Below are positions 9,454 to 17,231 of a stretch of DNA of 64,000 nucleotides, piece by piece. The stretch comes from PALSA-911 sp963743035 (GTDB taxonomy: Bacteria; Pseudomonadota; Alphaproteobacteria; Acetobacterales; Acetobacteraceae). The stretch covers positions 248,001-312,000 of the forward strand of contig CAVUOB010000004.1 in the NCBI GenBank assembly GCA_963743035.1, given 5' to 3'. A program made the translations under genes and the position numbers. Numbering within the stretch: the first letter of the stretch is position 1; every line of letters starts with the position of its first letter. The notes under the pieces are model-generated. The model was not told the DNA's origin. It saw only the letters and a list, made by a program, of their open reading frames with translations, and did not search any database.

Positions 9454-10573
9454 TTACGGCGCGGATGTGCCGCTTGCGCCTGCTTGAGCCCATTCCCCGT
9501 CGAGGCTCGGCGGAGCCAGCGCGGATGCAAGGTCGACCAGGGACGGGGCGGTTTCGTCCTCGCCCGCCAGCCATGTCTCCGCGGCGGCCTGGCCGTCCTG
9601 GCGCAGCCGCTGAATGAACGGCCGGTCAATGGTCATCGGGCTGGCTTCGTGCAGCCCCGCAACAACGTCCTCGGCGGAGATGCGATACAGTTTCAGCCGT
9701 TTCAGCTTGCCGCACAGGCCCGAGCCCGGCATGTCGTCGCCGCTGCACACAACCCTCATGGCCGCCAGCAATTCCAGCTCATGGTGCAGTGCATTGCCGA
9801 AGCCGATCTCGGCGACGCGGCGGGAGATATCGCACGAGCTGTGCGGCACCGCCGTCACGCTGCTGCGGTGTCAGCTGCACCAGCAGCACATCGTCGGTGC
9901 GCGATTCGCGGACCAGCTTGCGCAGCGGCGGATTGGCACTGAAGCCGCCGTCCCAGTAGGCCTCGCCGTCGATCTCCACGGCGTGATGAATATGCGGCAG
10001 GCAGGCCGAGGCCAGGATCGCGTCGAGCGTGATCTCCCGCTCCCGGAACAGCCGCAGCTTGCCGTCGCGCACGCGCGTGGCGGCGATCATCAGATGCAAA
10101 GGTGGGTCGCGCCGCAAGCGGTCGAAATCCACCTCCTCGGCCAGCAGCCGGCGCAGCGGATCCAGCCCGAACGGATTGAACTGGTACGGCGACAACATGC
10201 GGCCGGACAGATGCACGGCCGATGACATCGCCGCATCGACGATGCCGCCCAGCCGTAGCGGGGCGGCCAGGCTCAGGCGCTCCCAGAACCGCGCCAGCTT
10301 CGCCCGCGCCGCGTCCGGGCCGCCTTCGGCCAGGCCATCGGCCAGCAGCACGGCGTTGACCGCCCCTGCGCTGGTGCCGCTGACGGTGTCGAAGGACAGG
10401 TCCGGATCGGCCAGCAGACCGTCCAGCACGCCGGCGGTAAAGGCGCCGAACGACCCGCCGCCCTGCAACGCCAATGACAGCCGCCGCGGCCGGTGCCGCG
10501 CCGGACGTGCCACTGGCAAGCTGCGGGCCTTGGAAAGGGTCTTGGTCATGGCTTCGATGTGTTCCGTTGGCAT
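9454..10573 (-). CDS. Patatin-like phospholipase, interrupted by one +1 frameshift
   Basis: Read across a single frameshift the product is about 372 residues, normal for the family. The N-terminal part has the oxyanion loop LQGGGSFGAF, the nucleophile elbow GTSAGAVNA and the catalytic Asp in YWDGGFSANPPL, so a Ser-Asp dyad hydrolase of acyl lipids is expected. The C-terminal part begins VPHSSCDISRRVAEIGFGNA in another frame. Removing one base near 9851-9856 joins QLTPQQRD to AVPHSSC exactly as family members read. Because both halves are well conserved and no other damage is seen, I treat the shift as a probable sequence error rather than a pseudogene. The gene stands alone, convergent with ku. 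Confidence 0.85.
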
Positions 10574-10908
10574 CCTGAGGCTATCCCGGCCCGGAATGGG
10601 CCCCGCAATACATGGGACCTTCCGACATGCCTTTGCTGCAGTGCAGCATCACTGTCGGCCGTCACGATCGAGGAATCCTGTGAAAATAGGCACTTGGATA
10701 CCATGTTACGGATAAGTCATTTTCCATGGAGGAAGCCGACACCGGCCGCCGTCCCCTGGTGTCGATTGCGGCCGAGGCCCCGGTTTGGCCTGTCCTTCAA
10801 GCTGGACGAGGGGGCGCTATTCGCCTAGCGTTCCCTCTCGGGCGCGGCCTGAGGCGCCCTGTTGCCGGATCTACGGACGACGAAAGCAAGCCGTTGAACC
10901 CCTCCGCG
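10574..10908. other. Divergent intergenic region between patatin and the amidohydrolase operon
   Basis: About 335 bases separate the divergent starts. The stretch 10670-10730 is more AT-rich than its surroundings (TGTGAAAATAGG, ATACCATGTTACGGATAAG) and is the likely site of promoters, but I see no convincing -35/-10 pair or operator. The plus-strand frame is open through this region; I consider residues before 10894 untranslated because they lack family similarity. Confidence 0.5.
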
Positions 10909-11958
10909 ATGCAGGCGATCGATTGCGACATCCACCCCGCGGTGCCCAGCACCCGGGCGTTGCTGCCCTATCTGGACCCGTACTGGCGCGAACATATCCT
11001 GCGGCGCGGGATCGAGGCGGACAATCTGGAACTCAGCGCCTATCCACCCAACGCGGAGCTGAACGGCAGGCCGGACTGGCGCCCGGCGCGCGGCCTGCCA
11101 GGAGGCGATTTCGACCTGCTGCGCAGCCACGTGCTGGAGCCGTTCCAGCCGCGCTTTGCCATCTGCAACGTGCTGCACGGCGCGCAGGTCATGTTCAGCG
11201 AGGATCTGTCTGCCGCGCTCTGCCGGGCCATCAACAACTGGATCGCCGCGGAATGGCTCGATCGCGACCCGCGGCTGCGCGCATCGATCGTGGTGCCGCC
11301 GCATAGCGCGGAACTGGCCGTGGAGGAGATCGAACGCCTGGCCGGGGACAGGCGCTTCGTCCAGGTGCTGATGCTGGAACTGACGGAGCTGCCTTTGGGC
11401 CGGCGGCAGAACTGGCCGATCTACCAGGCGGCCGAACGGCACGGCCTGCCGATCGGCATTCACGCCGGCAGCAGCTTCCGCCATCCGCCGAGCGCGCTCG
11501 GCTGGCCGTCTTATTATCTGGAGGACTACGTCTCCCTCGCACCCGGCTTCGCCGCCGTGCTCAACAGCCTGGTCACCGAGGGCGTGTTCGCCAAATTCCC
11601 CCGGCTGAAGGTGGTGCTCATCGAATCCGGCGTCAGCTGGCTGCCGGCCTATCTGTGGCGGATCGACAAGACCTGGCGCGGCGTGCGGGCGGAAACGCCC
11701 TGGGTCGACCGGCCACCCTCGGAAATCATCCGCGAGCATGTCCGCCTGACGATCCAGCCCTTCGACGAACCGCCGGAACAGAGCCAGTTCCAGACCCTGA
11801 TCGAGCAGATCGGCTCCGACGAGATGCTGCTGTTCTCGACCGACTATCCGCACTGGCATTTCGACGGCAGCGAAGCGGTGCCGGACGGCCTGCCGCGCGA
11901 GCTGATCCGGAAGATCCTGATCGACAACCCCTTGGCAACCTACGAGCGCCTGTCCTGA
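10909..11958 (+). CDS. Amidohydrolase family protein (ACMSD/resorcylate decarboxylase-like), first paralogue
   Basis: The product is a TIM-barrel amidohydrolase of the amidohydro-rel 2 group, about 349 residues from the ATG at 10909. It begins with the metal-site motif DCDIHP, has GLPIGIHAGSS with a metal-binding His, FPRLKVVLIESGVSWLPAYL in the sixth strand region, and ends with FSTDYPHWHFDG holding the catalytic Asp. In this family members hydrolyse or decarboxylate aromatic and ring-cleavage carboxylates; the exact substrate is unknown. A TTG 15 bases upstream at 10894 is an alternative start. It is followed 40 bases later by a paralogue of the same length and order of motifs, so the pair may form a heteromer or act on successive intermediates. 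Confidence 0.85.
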   Translation: MQAIDCDIHPAVPSTRALLPYLDPYWREHILRRGIEADNLELSAYPPNAELNGRPDWRPARGLPGGDFDLLRSHVLEPFQPRFAICNVLHGAQVMFSEDLSAALCRAINNWIAAEWLDRDPRLRASIVVPPHSAELAVEEIERLAGDRRFVQVLMLELTELPLGRRQNWPIYQAAERHGLPIGIHAGSSFRHPPSALGWPSYYLEDYVSLAPGFAAVLNSLVTEGVFAKFPRLKVVLIESGVSWLPAYLWRIDKTWRGVRAETPWVDRPPSEIIREHVRLTIQPFDEPPEQSQFQTLIEQIGSDEMLLFSTDYPHWHFDGSEAVPDGLPRELIRKILIDNPLATYERLS

Positions 11959-11998
11959 CCGGCCCATCGCCGGGCACAAGAAAACTGGAGGTGACGCG

Positions 11999-13132
11999 AT
12001 GAACGTGACCGTATTCGATCGCAACCCGGAACCGGATCGCAAGGTCGAAACCATCGACAAGCGGTTCACCGGCTTCATCGATTGCGACGTCCATCCGTAT
12101 TTCCGGAAATCCTCGGACGAGTTCGACCCCTTTCTGTCGGAACGCTGGCGGGAACATCGCCGCACGATCGGCGGGCGCACGCGCCAGGGGCTCGCCAAGG
12201 CCTCCAATTATCCGCGCATGTCGCCGGGCAACGGCCAGCGGATGGATGCCTGGCCGCCGGATGGCGGCTATCCCGGATCCGACCTCGATTTCATGCGGGC
12301 GCAGCTGCTGGATCTGTTCGATGTCGCCTATGGGCTTCTAGCGCCACTGGTCGGCGGCGCGGGCGGGGAGCGGAACGTGGAATTCGGTTCCGCCATGGCC
12401 ACGGCCGTCAATGAGTGGCAGCTGGCCCGCTGGTGCGATCCGGACCCGCGCCTGAAAGCATCCGTGCAGATCAACCTGGAACACCAGGAAGCGGCCATCG
12501 CCGAAATCGAAAAACGCGCGCCCGACCGCCGCTTCGTGCAGGTGAACATCCCCCCGCGCGGGCTGGAGCCGCTCGGGCGCCGGCGCTACTGGCCGATCCT
12601 GGAGGCCTGCGCCGCCGCCGGCTTTCCGGTGTCCCTGCATCTCGGCGGCACCAGCGGCCATCCTTCCACCGGTGGCGGCTGGCCCTCGTTCTACCACGAG
12701 GAACACCCGTCCTATGTGCAGACCATGCAAACCCTGGTCACCAGCCTGGTGTGCGAAGGCGTGTTCGAACGCATCCCGGACCTGAAAATCGTGCTGGTCG
12801 AGGGCGGTTTCGCCTGGCTACCGGCGTTGAGCTGGCGGCTCGACAAGCACTGGAAGCGGCTGCGTGCCGAGGTGCCGCATCTGCGCCGGAAGCCCTCCGA
12901 ATACATACGGGAGCACATCTGGGTCACCACCCAGCCGATCGAGGAACCTGAGCGCGCGCAGGACATGCTGTCGACGCTGGAGTGGATCGGCGTCGACCGC
13001 GTCATGTTCTCCACCGACTACCCGCATTGGGACCAGGACGATCCGCGCTTCGCGTTCAAGGTGGCGCTGCCGGAGGCGTGGAAACGGCGGATCTATCACG
13101 ACAACGCCCACGCCCTGTACCGTCTGGATTGA
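11999..13132 (+). CDS. Amidohydrolase family protein, second paralogue
   Basis: This 377-residue protein is clearly related to its upstream neighbour. The shared framework is DCDVHPYF near residue 24, a DPRLKASVQINLEHQEAAIAE segment, FPVSLHLGGTSGHPS, DLKIVLVEGGFAWLPAL and MFSTDYPHWDQDDPRFAF near the C-terminus. Metal coordination by the DxHP pair, the barrel histidines and the late Asp is expected from the family. TGGAGGTGACGCG gives a strong ribosome site. The first paralogue lies 40 bases upstream and a Rieske protein starts 3 bases after the stop, so these are one operon. Aromatic or terpenoid catabolism is a reasonable guess but is inference. Confidence 0.87.
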   Translation: MNVTVFDRNPEPDRKVETIDKRFTGFIDCDVHPYFRKSSDEFDPFLSERWREHRRTIGGRTRQGLAKASNYPRMSPGNGQRMDAWPPDGGYPGSDLDFMRAQLLDLFDVAYGLLAPLVGGAGGERNVEFGSAMATAVNEWQLARWCDPDPRLKASVQINLEHQEAAIAEIEKRAPDRRFVQVNIPPRGLEPLGRRRYWPILEACAAAGFPVSLHLGGTSGHPSTGGGWPSFYHEEHPSYVQTMQTLVTSLVCEGVFERIPDLKIVLVEGGFAWLPALSWRLDKHWKRLRAEVPHLRRKPSEYIREHIWVTTQPIEEPERAQDMLSTLEWIGVDRVMFSTDYPHWDQDDPRFAFKVALPEAWKRRIYHDNAHALYRLD

Positions 13133-13134
13133 GC

Positions 13135-13548
13135 ATGAGCCGACATGTCGTGGCCGCGGTCGACGAGATCGCGCCGGGAACCTGCAAGGTGGTGACGGTG
13201 AAGGGCCGGGAGATCGGCGTCTTCAACCTGAACCAGGAATTCTTCGCGCTGATCAATCGTTGCCCGCATCAGGGCGCGCCGCTCTGCCGCGGCATGGTGT
13301 TGAGCCGGCTGGAGGCCAAGCTGCCCGGCGAGTACCGGCTCACGCGCCAGGGCGAGATGCTGCGCTGCCCCTGGCATTGCTGGGAGTTCGACATCCGCAC
13401 CGGCCAGTCCTGGTGCGACCCGGACAGCGTGCAGGCCCGCACCTATGCGGTCGAGGTCGAGCCGGGGGCGACGCTCGCCAAGGGGCCATTCGCGGCCGAG
13501 ACGGTGCCGGTGTCCGTCGAACACGACTACGTGGTGATCACCGTCTAG
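13135..13548 (+). CDS. Rieske [2Fe-2S] ferredoxin-like protein
   Basis: The 137-residue product has one Rieske cluster site: CPHQGAPL near residue 43 and CPWHCWEF near residue 82, giving the Cys-x-His and Cys-x-x-His ligand pairs. There is no catalytic oxygenase domain, so it is a small electron carrier or a regulatory subunit rather than a full ring-hydroxylating oxygenase. The spacing between the two motifs is about 15 residues longer than in minimal ferredoxins. The ATG lies 2 bases after the stop of the amidohydrolase, indicating translational coupling. No reductase or oxygenase component is in the immediate operon; the partner may be encoded elsewhere. Confidence 0.88.
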   Translation: MSRHVVAAVDEIAPGTCKVVTVKGREIGVFNLNQEFFALINRCPHQGAPLCRGMVLSRLEAKLPGEYRLTRQGEMLRCPWHCWEFDIRTGQSWCDPDSVQARTYAVEVEPGATLAKGPFAAETVPVSVEHDYVVITV

Positions 13549-13647
13549 CCGCACAAGCAGCCGCCTGTTTGATCGTCGGCAGATCGTTTCCAGAAATTCT
13601 ATCCAGGGCGCGCGCCGCGTGCCCGCCGCAAACGGAGGCTGAGCCAG

Positions 13648-14079
13648 ATGCCCTATACCGTCCCGCAACTGCTGGCGATGTCGCAGCCCGAGCTCGACGC
13701 GCTGTTCACCGCGAGCCCCGCCGGCGACATACCCACGGGCGAGGCGACCGGCACCGCGATCATCGCCGCCGGCACGTCGTTCACCTCCGAGATCGCCCGC
13801 GCGATCAATTTGTTCGCCTGGCAGGGCAAGGTGTTCGATCCCGCGACCGGCACGTTGCGCAACAAGATCCTGCCCTTCGGCATCAACGCGGTGATCGCCA
13901 AGGTCTACAAGGGCGAGAGCTGGCTCGACGGCAAGGAATGCATCGTGCTGGACTACTCGGAAACCTCCCTGGTCGCGCAATGGATCCGCGACGAGATCCG
14001 CCTGATCGGATCCGGCCTGTATCTGGGCAAGGTCTACTGGTCGAAGACGCATATCTTCGACTTCGCGCTGCAGTTCTGA
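13648..14079 (+). CDS. Hypothetical protein, last gene of the amidohydrolase/Rieske operon
   Basis: I do not recognise this 143-residue protein. It has no signal peptide or membrane segment. The N-terminal 40 residues (MPYTVPQLLAMSQPELDALF) look helical. The rest alternates hydrophobic and polar residues (WQGKVFDPATGTLRNKILPF, CIVLDYSETSLVAQWIRDE, YLGKVYWSKTHIFDFALQF), which suggests a small beta-barrel such as a lipocalin-like fold; that is a structural guess. GGAGGCTGAGCC precedes the ATG. It follows the Rieske gene by 99 bases on the same strand and ends only 21 bases from the convergent cytochrome operon. It may bind a hydrophobic substrate used by either set. Confidence 0.7.
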   Translation: MPYTVPQLLAMSQPELDALFTASPAGDIPTGEATGTAIIAAGTSFTSEIARAINLFAWQGKVFDPATGTLRNKILPFGINAVIAKVYKGESWLDGKECIVLDYSETSLVAQWIRDEIRLIGSGLYLGKVYWSKTHIFDFALQF

Positions 14080-14100
14080 ACCCCGGCCGGCAGCAGGACG

Positions 14101-15567
14101 CTACAGCGTCTTCAGGAACTCGATCAGGGCGCGGCGGTCCTCGGCGCCGAGATCGGTGCCGTAGCTGTGCCCGCCATTGTCGTTGCCGCGCAAGGCGGTG
14201 TCGTGGCGAAAGCCGGCGGCCTGCGCCGCGGGCCCGGTGGAGACGAAGCCGACACGCGTCTGATCCAGCACGTCGTAGCCGCGGTAGAACACCGCCGGAC
14301 GGCTTGCCGGCGGCGACAGCAGGTCGCTGAGCGTCGGCACCGAGCCGTTGTGCAGATAGGGGCCGAGCAGCCAGACGCCGATGAGCGGCTTGGCGACATA
14401 GCCTCGCGCGCCCTGCAGCTCGGCCCCGTCGGCCCCGAGCGTCGCGGTCAGGCGGTTCATCCGGTCGGCGTCGGCATCTGTCCAGGTGCGCACATGCTCG
14501 GGGTCGGTGCCGATCTCCGCAAGCGGAATGGCGGTGCCGGTGCGCGCCCCGTCCTCGGCATGGCAGGTGGCGCATCGCCCGGCATAGATCTCGCGCCCGC
14601 GCGCGGCGAGCGCCGGATCTATCGTGCCCGGGTATTTCGGTGCCGGCAGCGCACGGATGAAGGAATCGAGCCATTCGTTGCGCGGACGGAAGCCACTGTC
14701 CGGCAGCGAGCCGGCGCCCAGCGCTGAGGTAGCGGTGACCGCGTACACGGTCTTCGCCTCGCCGCCCGCATGCAGCAGCCGGCCCGGATGGTCGGCCACG
14801 TGCCACAGGGCCGGGAAATCCGTGTTGCCGACGCTGTCGTCCCAATGCTGCTGCAGCAGGATGAATTTCGGCAGGTTGAACGCGTCGTCGCGCCCCGGCC
14901 CCCAGGCGGTCTTGCTGTCCATCCAGCCGAGCTCATGCTCGGCGAGTTGCAGCGCCAGGCGCATCTTGGGGATCAGGATGAAGCTGTAGATCTGCCAGTC
15001 CAGCCAATCCAGCGGGAAATGGATCGCCATCTCCGGCAGCAGCCTGGCCGCGGTGAAGCGCCGGTCATGCGCGGCGGCGAACAGGAAGCGCAGCAGACCC
15101 TGGATGTTCACGGTGTGGCCGGGGCCGCCGGTGACGAATACCCGGTCGGCGTCTTCCGACAGGCGATAGGTGGCGGTGTGGCAGAGCGCGCAATTGACGG
15201 TGACGCGATCATAGCCGAAGCGCCGGATCGAAAACCCGTCCGGCAGGCGCTGCCCCTGCTCCCAGGCCAGGCCGAAGGCGTCGTAGCCGCCCCAGCCGGG
15301 CTTGTCCGGTCCATAACCCTGTTTGGCGTAGGTCTCGATCAGATCGGGAAAGACGCGCGGCAGGATCATGAAGATCGGATAGGGGATGCCGGCGATCAGT
15401 TCGGCGCCGAGCGAGCCGTATTTGAAGCGGGCCTCGTCGTCGGCGAAGATTTGCGTCTCCGATTTGAAGAACTTCCACCAGGCAAGCCCCGCCCCGGCCA
15501 CGCCGAGGACAGCGACGACGAGCAGGGCGATCAGCGCGCGGCGGAACCAGATCCGTGCCTTGGCCAT
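14101..15567 (-). CDS. Membrane-anchored dihaem cytochrome c, RoxA-like family
   Basis: The 488-residue protein has one N-terminal membrane anchor (residues 9-31) and two haem c sites: CALCH at 126-130 and CATCH near 330. Between and after them are the segments that mark the RoxA/dihaem peroxidase-like group: RALPAPKYPGTIDPALAARG before the second haem, GPYLHNGSVPTLSDLL, and FYRGYDVLDQTRVGFV. The C-terminal helix ends in ALIEFLKTL. RoxA itself is a haem dioxygenase that cleaves rubber; related proteins are electron carriers or peroxidases, and sequence alone does not decide. It is the last gene of a four-gene minus-strand operon with a GMC oxidoreductase and two more cytochromes. Confidence 0.85.
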   Translation of the reverse strand: MAKARIWFRRALIALLVVAVLGVAGAGLAWWKFFKSETQIFADDEARFKYGSLGAELIAGIPYPIFMILPRVFPDLIETYAKQGYGPDKPGWGGYDAFGLAWEQGQRLPDGFSIRRFGYDRVTVNCALCHTATYRLSEDADRVFVTGGPGHTVNIQGLLRFLFAAAHDRRFTAARLLPEMAIHFPLDWLDWQIYSFILIPKMRLALQLAEHELGWMDSKTAWGPGRDDAFNLPKFILLQQHWDDSVGNTDFPALWHVADHPGRLLHAGGEAKTVYAVTATSALGAGSLPDSGFRPRNEWLDSFIRALPAPKYPGTIDPALAARGREIYAGRCATCHAEDGARTGTAIPLAEIGTDPEHVRTWTDADADRMNRLTATLGADGAELQGARGYVAKPLIGVWLLGPYLHNGSVPTLSDLLSPPASRPAVFYRGYDVLDQTRVGFVSTGPAAQAAGFRHDTALRGNDNGGHSYGTDLGAEDRRALIEFLKTL

Positions 15568-15587
15568 GTGCCTGTTCCCACCGGTTG

Positions 15588-17231
15588 CTAGAATGTCTTC
15601 AGATACTCGACGATGGCGTCCTTGTCCGCCGGCGGCAGATCGGTGCCGTAGGCGGGGCCGTCATGGCCGCGGTTGCTGTTGCCCGCCCATTTGCCGGGGA
15701 CGCAGATATTCGCGTCGTGGCGGTTTTCCGGGTTCACCTCCCGCGCGCAGACCGCCGGCCCATCGACGCATTGCGTCTCGTAGCGGAACAGGGCCCGGCC
15801 GTCCGCCACGGGTTCGCTGGATACGAAACCGAGTTTCGTGCGGTCGATCACGTCGCCGCCGCGATAGAACATCTTCGGGCGCTGCTCGGCGGGGTCGAGC
15901 AGGTCGCGGACGCTGGGAACCGAGCCGTTGTGCAGATAGGGGCCGCGCAGCCAGATGCCGTCGAGCGGCATGTTGGCGTAGCCATGCGTCTTGCGGAAAT
16001 GGGTGAAACGCTCGGCCGGAAAGGCGGCGTAGAGATTGCCCTGCTCGGCGGCGAGCTCGGCGGTGTAGTTGTCCAGCCGGCAGGGATCGGTGCGGATGTG
16101 CTCGATCGGTTCGGGCTTGCCGACCAGCGCGCCGGAAAAATCCCGCCCACTGGCGCCGTGACAGGTCGCGCAATGGGCATCGTACAGGGTCTTTCCGCGA
16201 TCGGCGAGCGCCCGGTCGATCGGAAACGGATAGGCCGGCGGCTGATTGCCGGGGGTAAGCAGCCAGTCGGCGATGAAGGCGAGCGATGCGCGGTCTGCGG
16301 TGGCGGGAACCGCGCCGGTGCCGAAGGCGGCGCTGCGATTACGTTCCTCCACCGAGTTGTTGTTGCCGTCCCAGTGCAGCTGCATGCCCTGCCGTGGCCC
16401 CTGCAGCCAGAGCGAGGGAAAATCCACCACCCCGACGCTCTGGCGCTGTGGCAGGTCTTCCAGCGGCCAGTTCAGCAGCGCCTTCTCGGGCCCGAAGGTG
16501 TCGAAGCGGCCCGGCCCGGTGGCCACCTCATGGTCGAGGAAGCGGAAGCGGAACTTCGCCAGGATGATCGCCTCTTTCATCGCGGGCACGGCGACATATT
16601 GCAGCAACGTGCGGTCGAACCAGCTGTAATGCTCGCCGGTCCGCTCCGCCGCCTGGATCACCTGCCAGGGATTGAACCGCTCATCCAGCGCGCAGGCGGT
16701 GAGGAATTTCTCGAAGGCAGCCAGGTCCATGCGTTGCGCGGGCATGCCGGTCACGATCTGTGGCTTGCCGCCCGATTCATCGCGCCAGGTGCCGACATGG
16801 CAGGTGGCGCAGTTCAGGCCGATGCGCTCGAAGCCGAGACTGCGGCGCTTCGAAGTGCCGACCGGCCTGTTCATGCCGGGTTCGGTGATGAAGCCGAGCG
16901 CCTCCCACCCCTCCCCCGGCTGGCCGTCGGCGCGCCGGGGCAGATAGTCGCGGCACAGAATCGGCAGCGCCTTGAAGATCCCGACCGGAATGCCGGCAAG
17001 CCGGTCGCCGCCGGTCGATCCGTATTTGAACTGGCGCACCGGATCGTCGTAGAAGGTCTCCGCCGTGTCGCGATACCAGTAATCGACGTAGAGATAGACA
17101 CCGAACACCGCGCAGGCGGCAACCGCGATCAGCACGATGCGCCAGCGCGCGCGCCACAGCCGCCATGGCAGCGTCAGCACGAAAATCGCCGCCGCGCGGA
17201 TGGCGCGCCAGATTGCCGCTATCGCGCTCAT
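15588..17231 (-). CDS. Membrane-anchored dihaem cytochrome c, RoxA-like family, second copy
   Basis: From the ATG at 17231 the protein has 547 residues, with an amphipathic N-terminus and one membrane anchor around residues 31-50. The haem motifs are CATCH at 141-145 and a second CATCH near residue 352. It shares with its downstream neighbour the framework FKYGSTGGDRLAGIP, GPYLHNGSVPSVRDLL, FYRGGDVIDRTKLGFV and a terminal IVEYLKTF. It also carries several extra cysteines (CRDYLP, CALDER, CREVNPE-like region) not seen in the 488-residue copy. Its start codon lies within the last four bases of the GMC gene (ATGA overlap), so the two are translationally coupled. The earlier in-frame sequence is antisense-like arginine-rich and was not included. 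Confidence 0.87.
   Translation of the reverse strand: MSAIAAIWRAIRAAAIFVLTLPWRLWRARWRIVLIAVAACAVFGVYLYVDYWYRDTAETFYDDPVRQFKYGSTGGDRLAGIPVGIFKALPILCRDYLPRRADGQPGEGWEALGFITEPGMNRPVGTSKRRSLGFERIGLNCATCHVGTWRDESGGKPQIVTGMPAQRMDLAAFEKFLTACALDERFNPWQVIQAAERTGEHYSWFDRTLLQYVAVPAMKEAIILAKFRFRFLDHEVATGPGRFDTFGPEKALLNWPLEDLPQRQSVGVVDFPSLWLQGPRQGMQLHWDGNNNSVEERNRSAAFGTGAVPATADRASLAFIADWLLTPGNQPPAYPFPIDRALADRGKTLYDAHCATCHGASGRDFSGALVGKPEPIEHIRTDPCRLDNYTAELAAEQGNLYAAFPAERFTHFRKTHGYANMPLDGIWLRGPYLHNGSVPSVRDLLDPAEQRPKMFYRGGDVIDRTKLGFVSSEPVADGRALFRYETQCVDGPAVCAREVNPENRHDANICVPGKWAGNSNRGHDGPAYGTDLPPADKDAIVEYLKTF

Noticed and set aside
9454..10573. Patatin gene as two separate genes or a pseudogene
   Set aside because: The two frames join seamlessly at a conserved position after removing one base, and the same kind of break affects essential genes elsewhere in the window.
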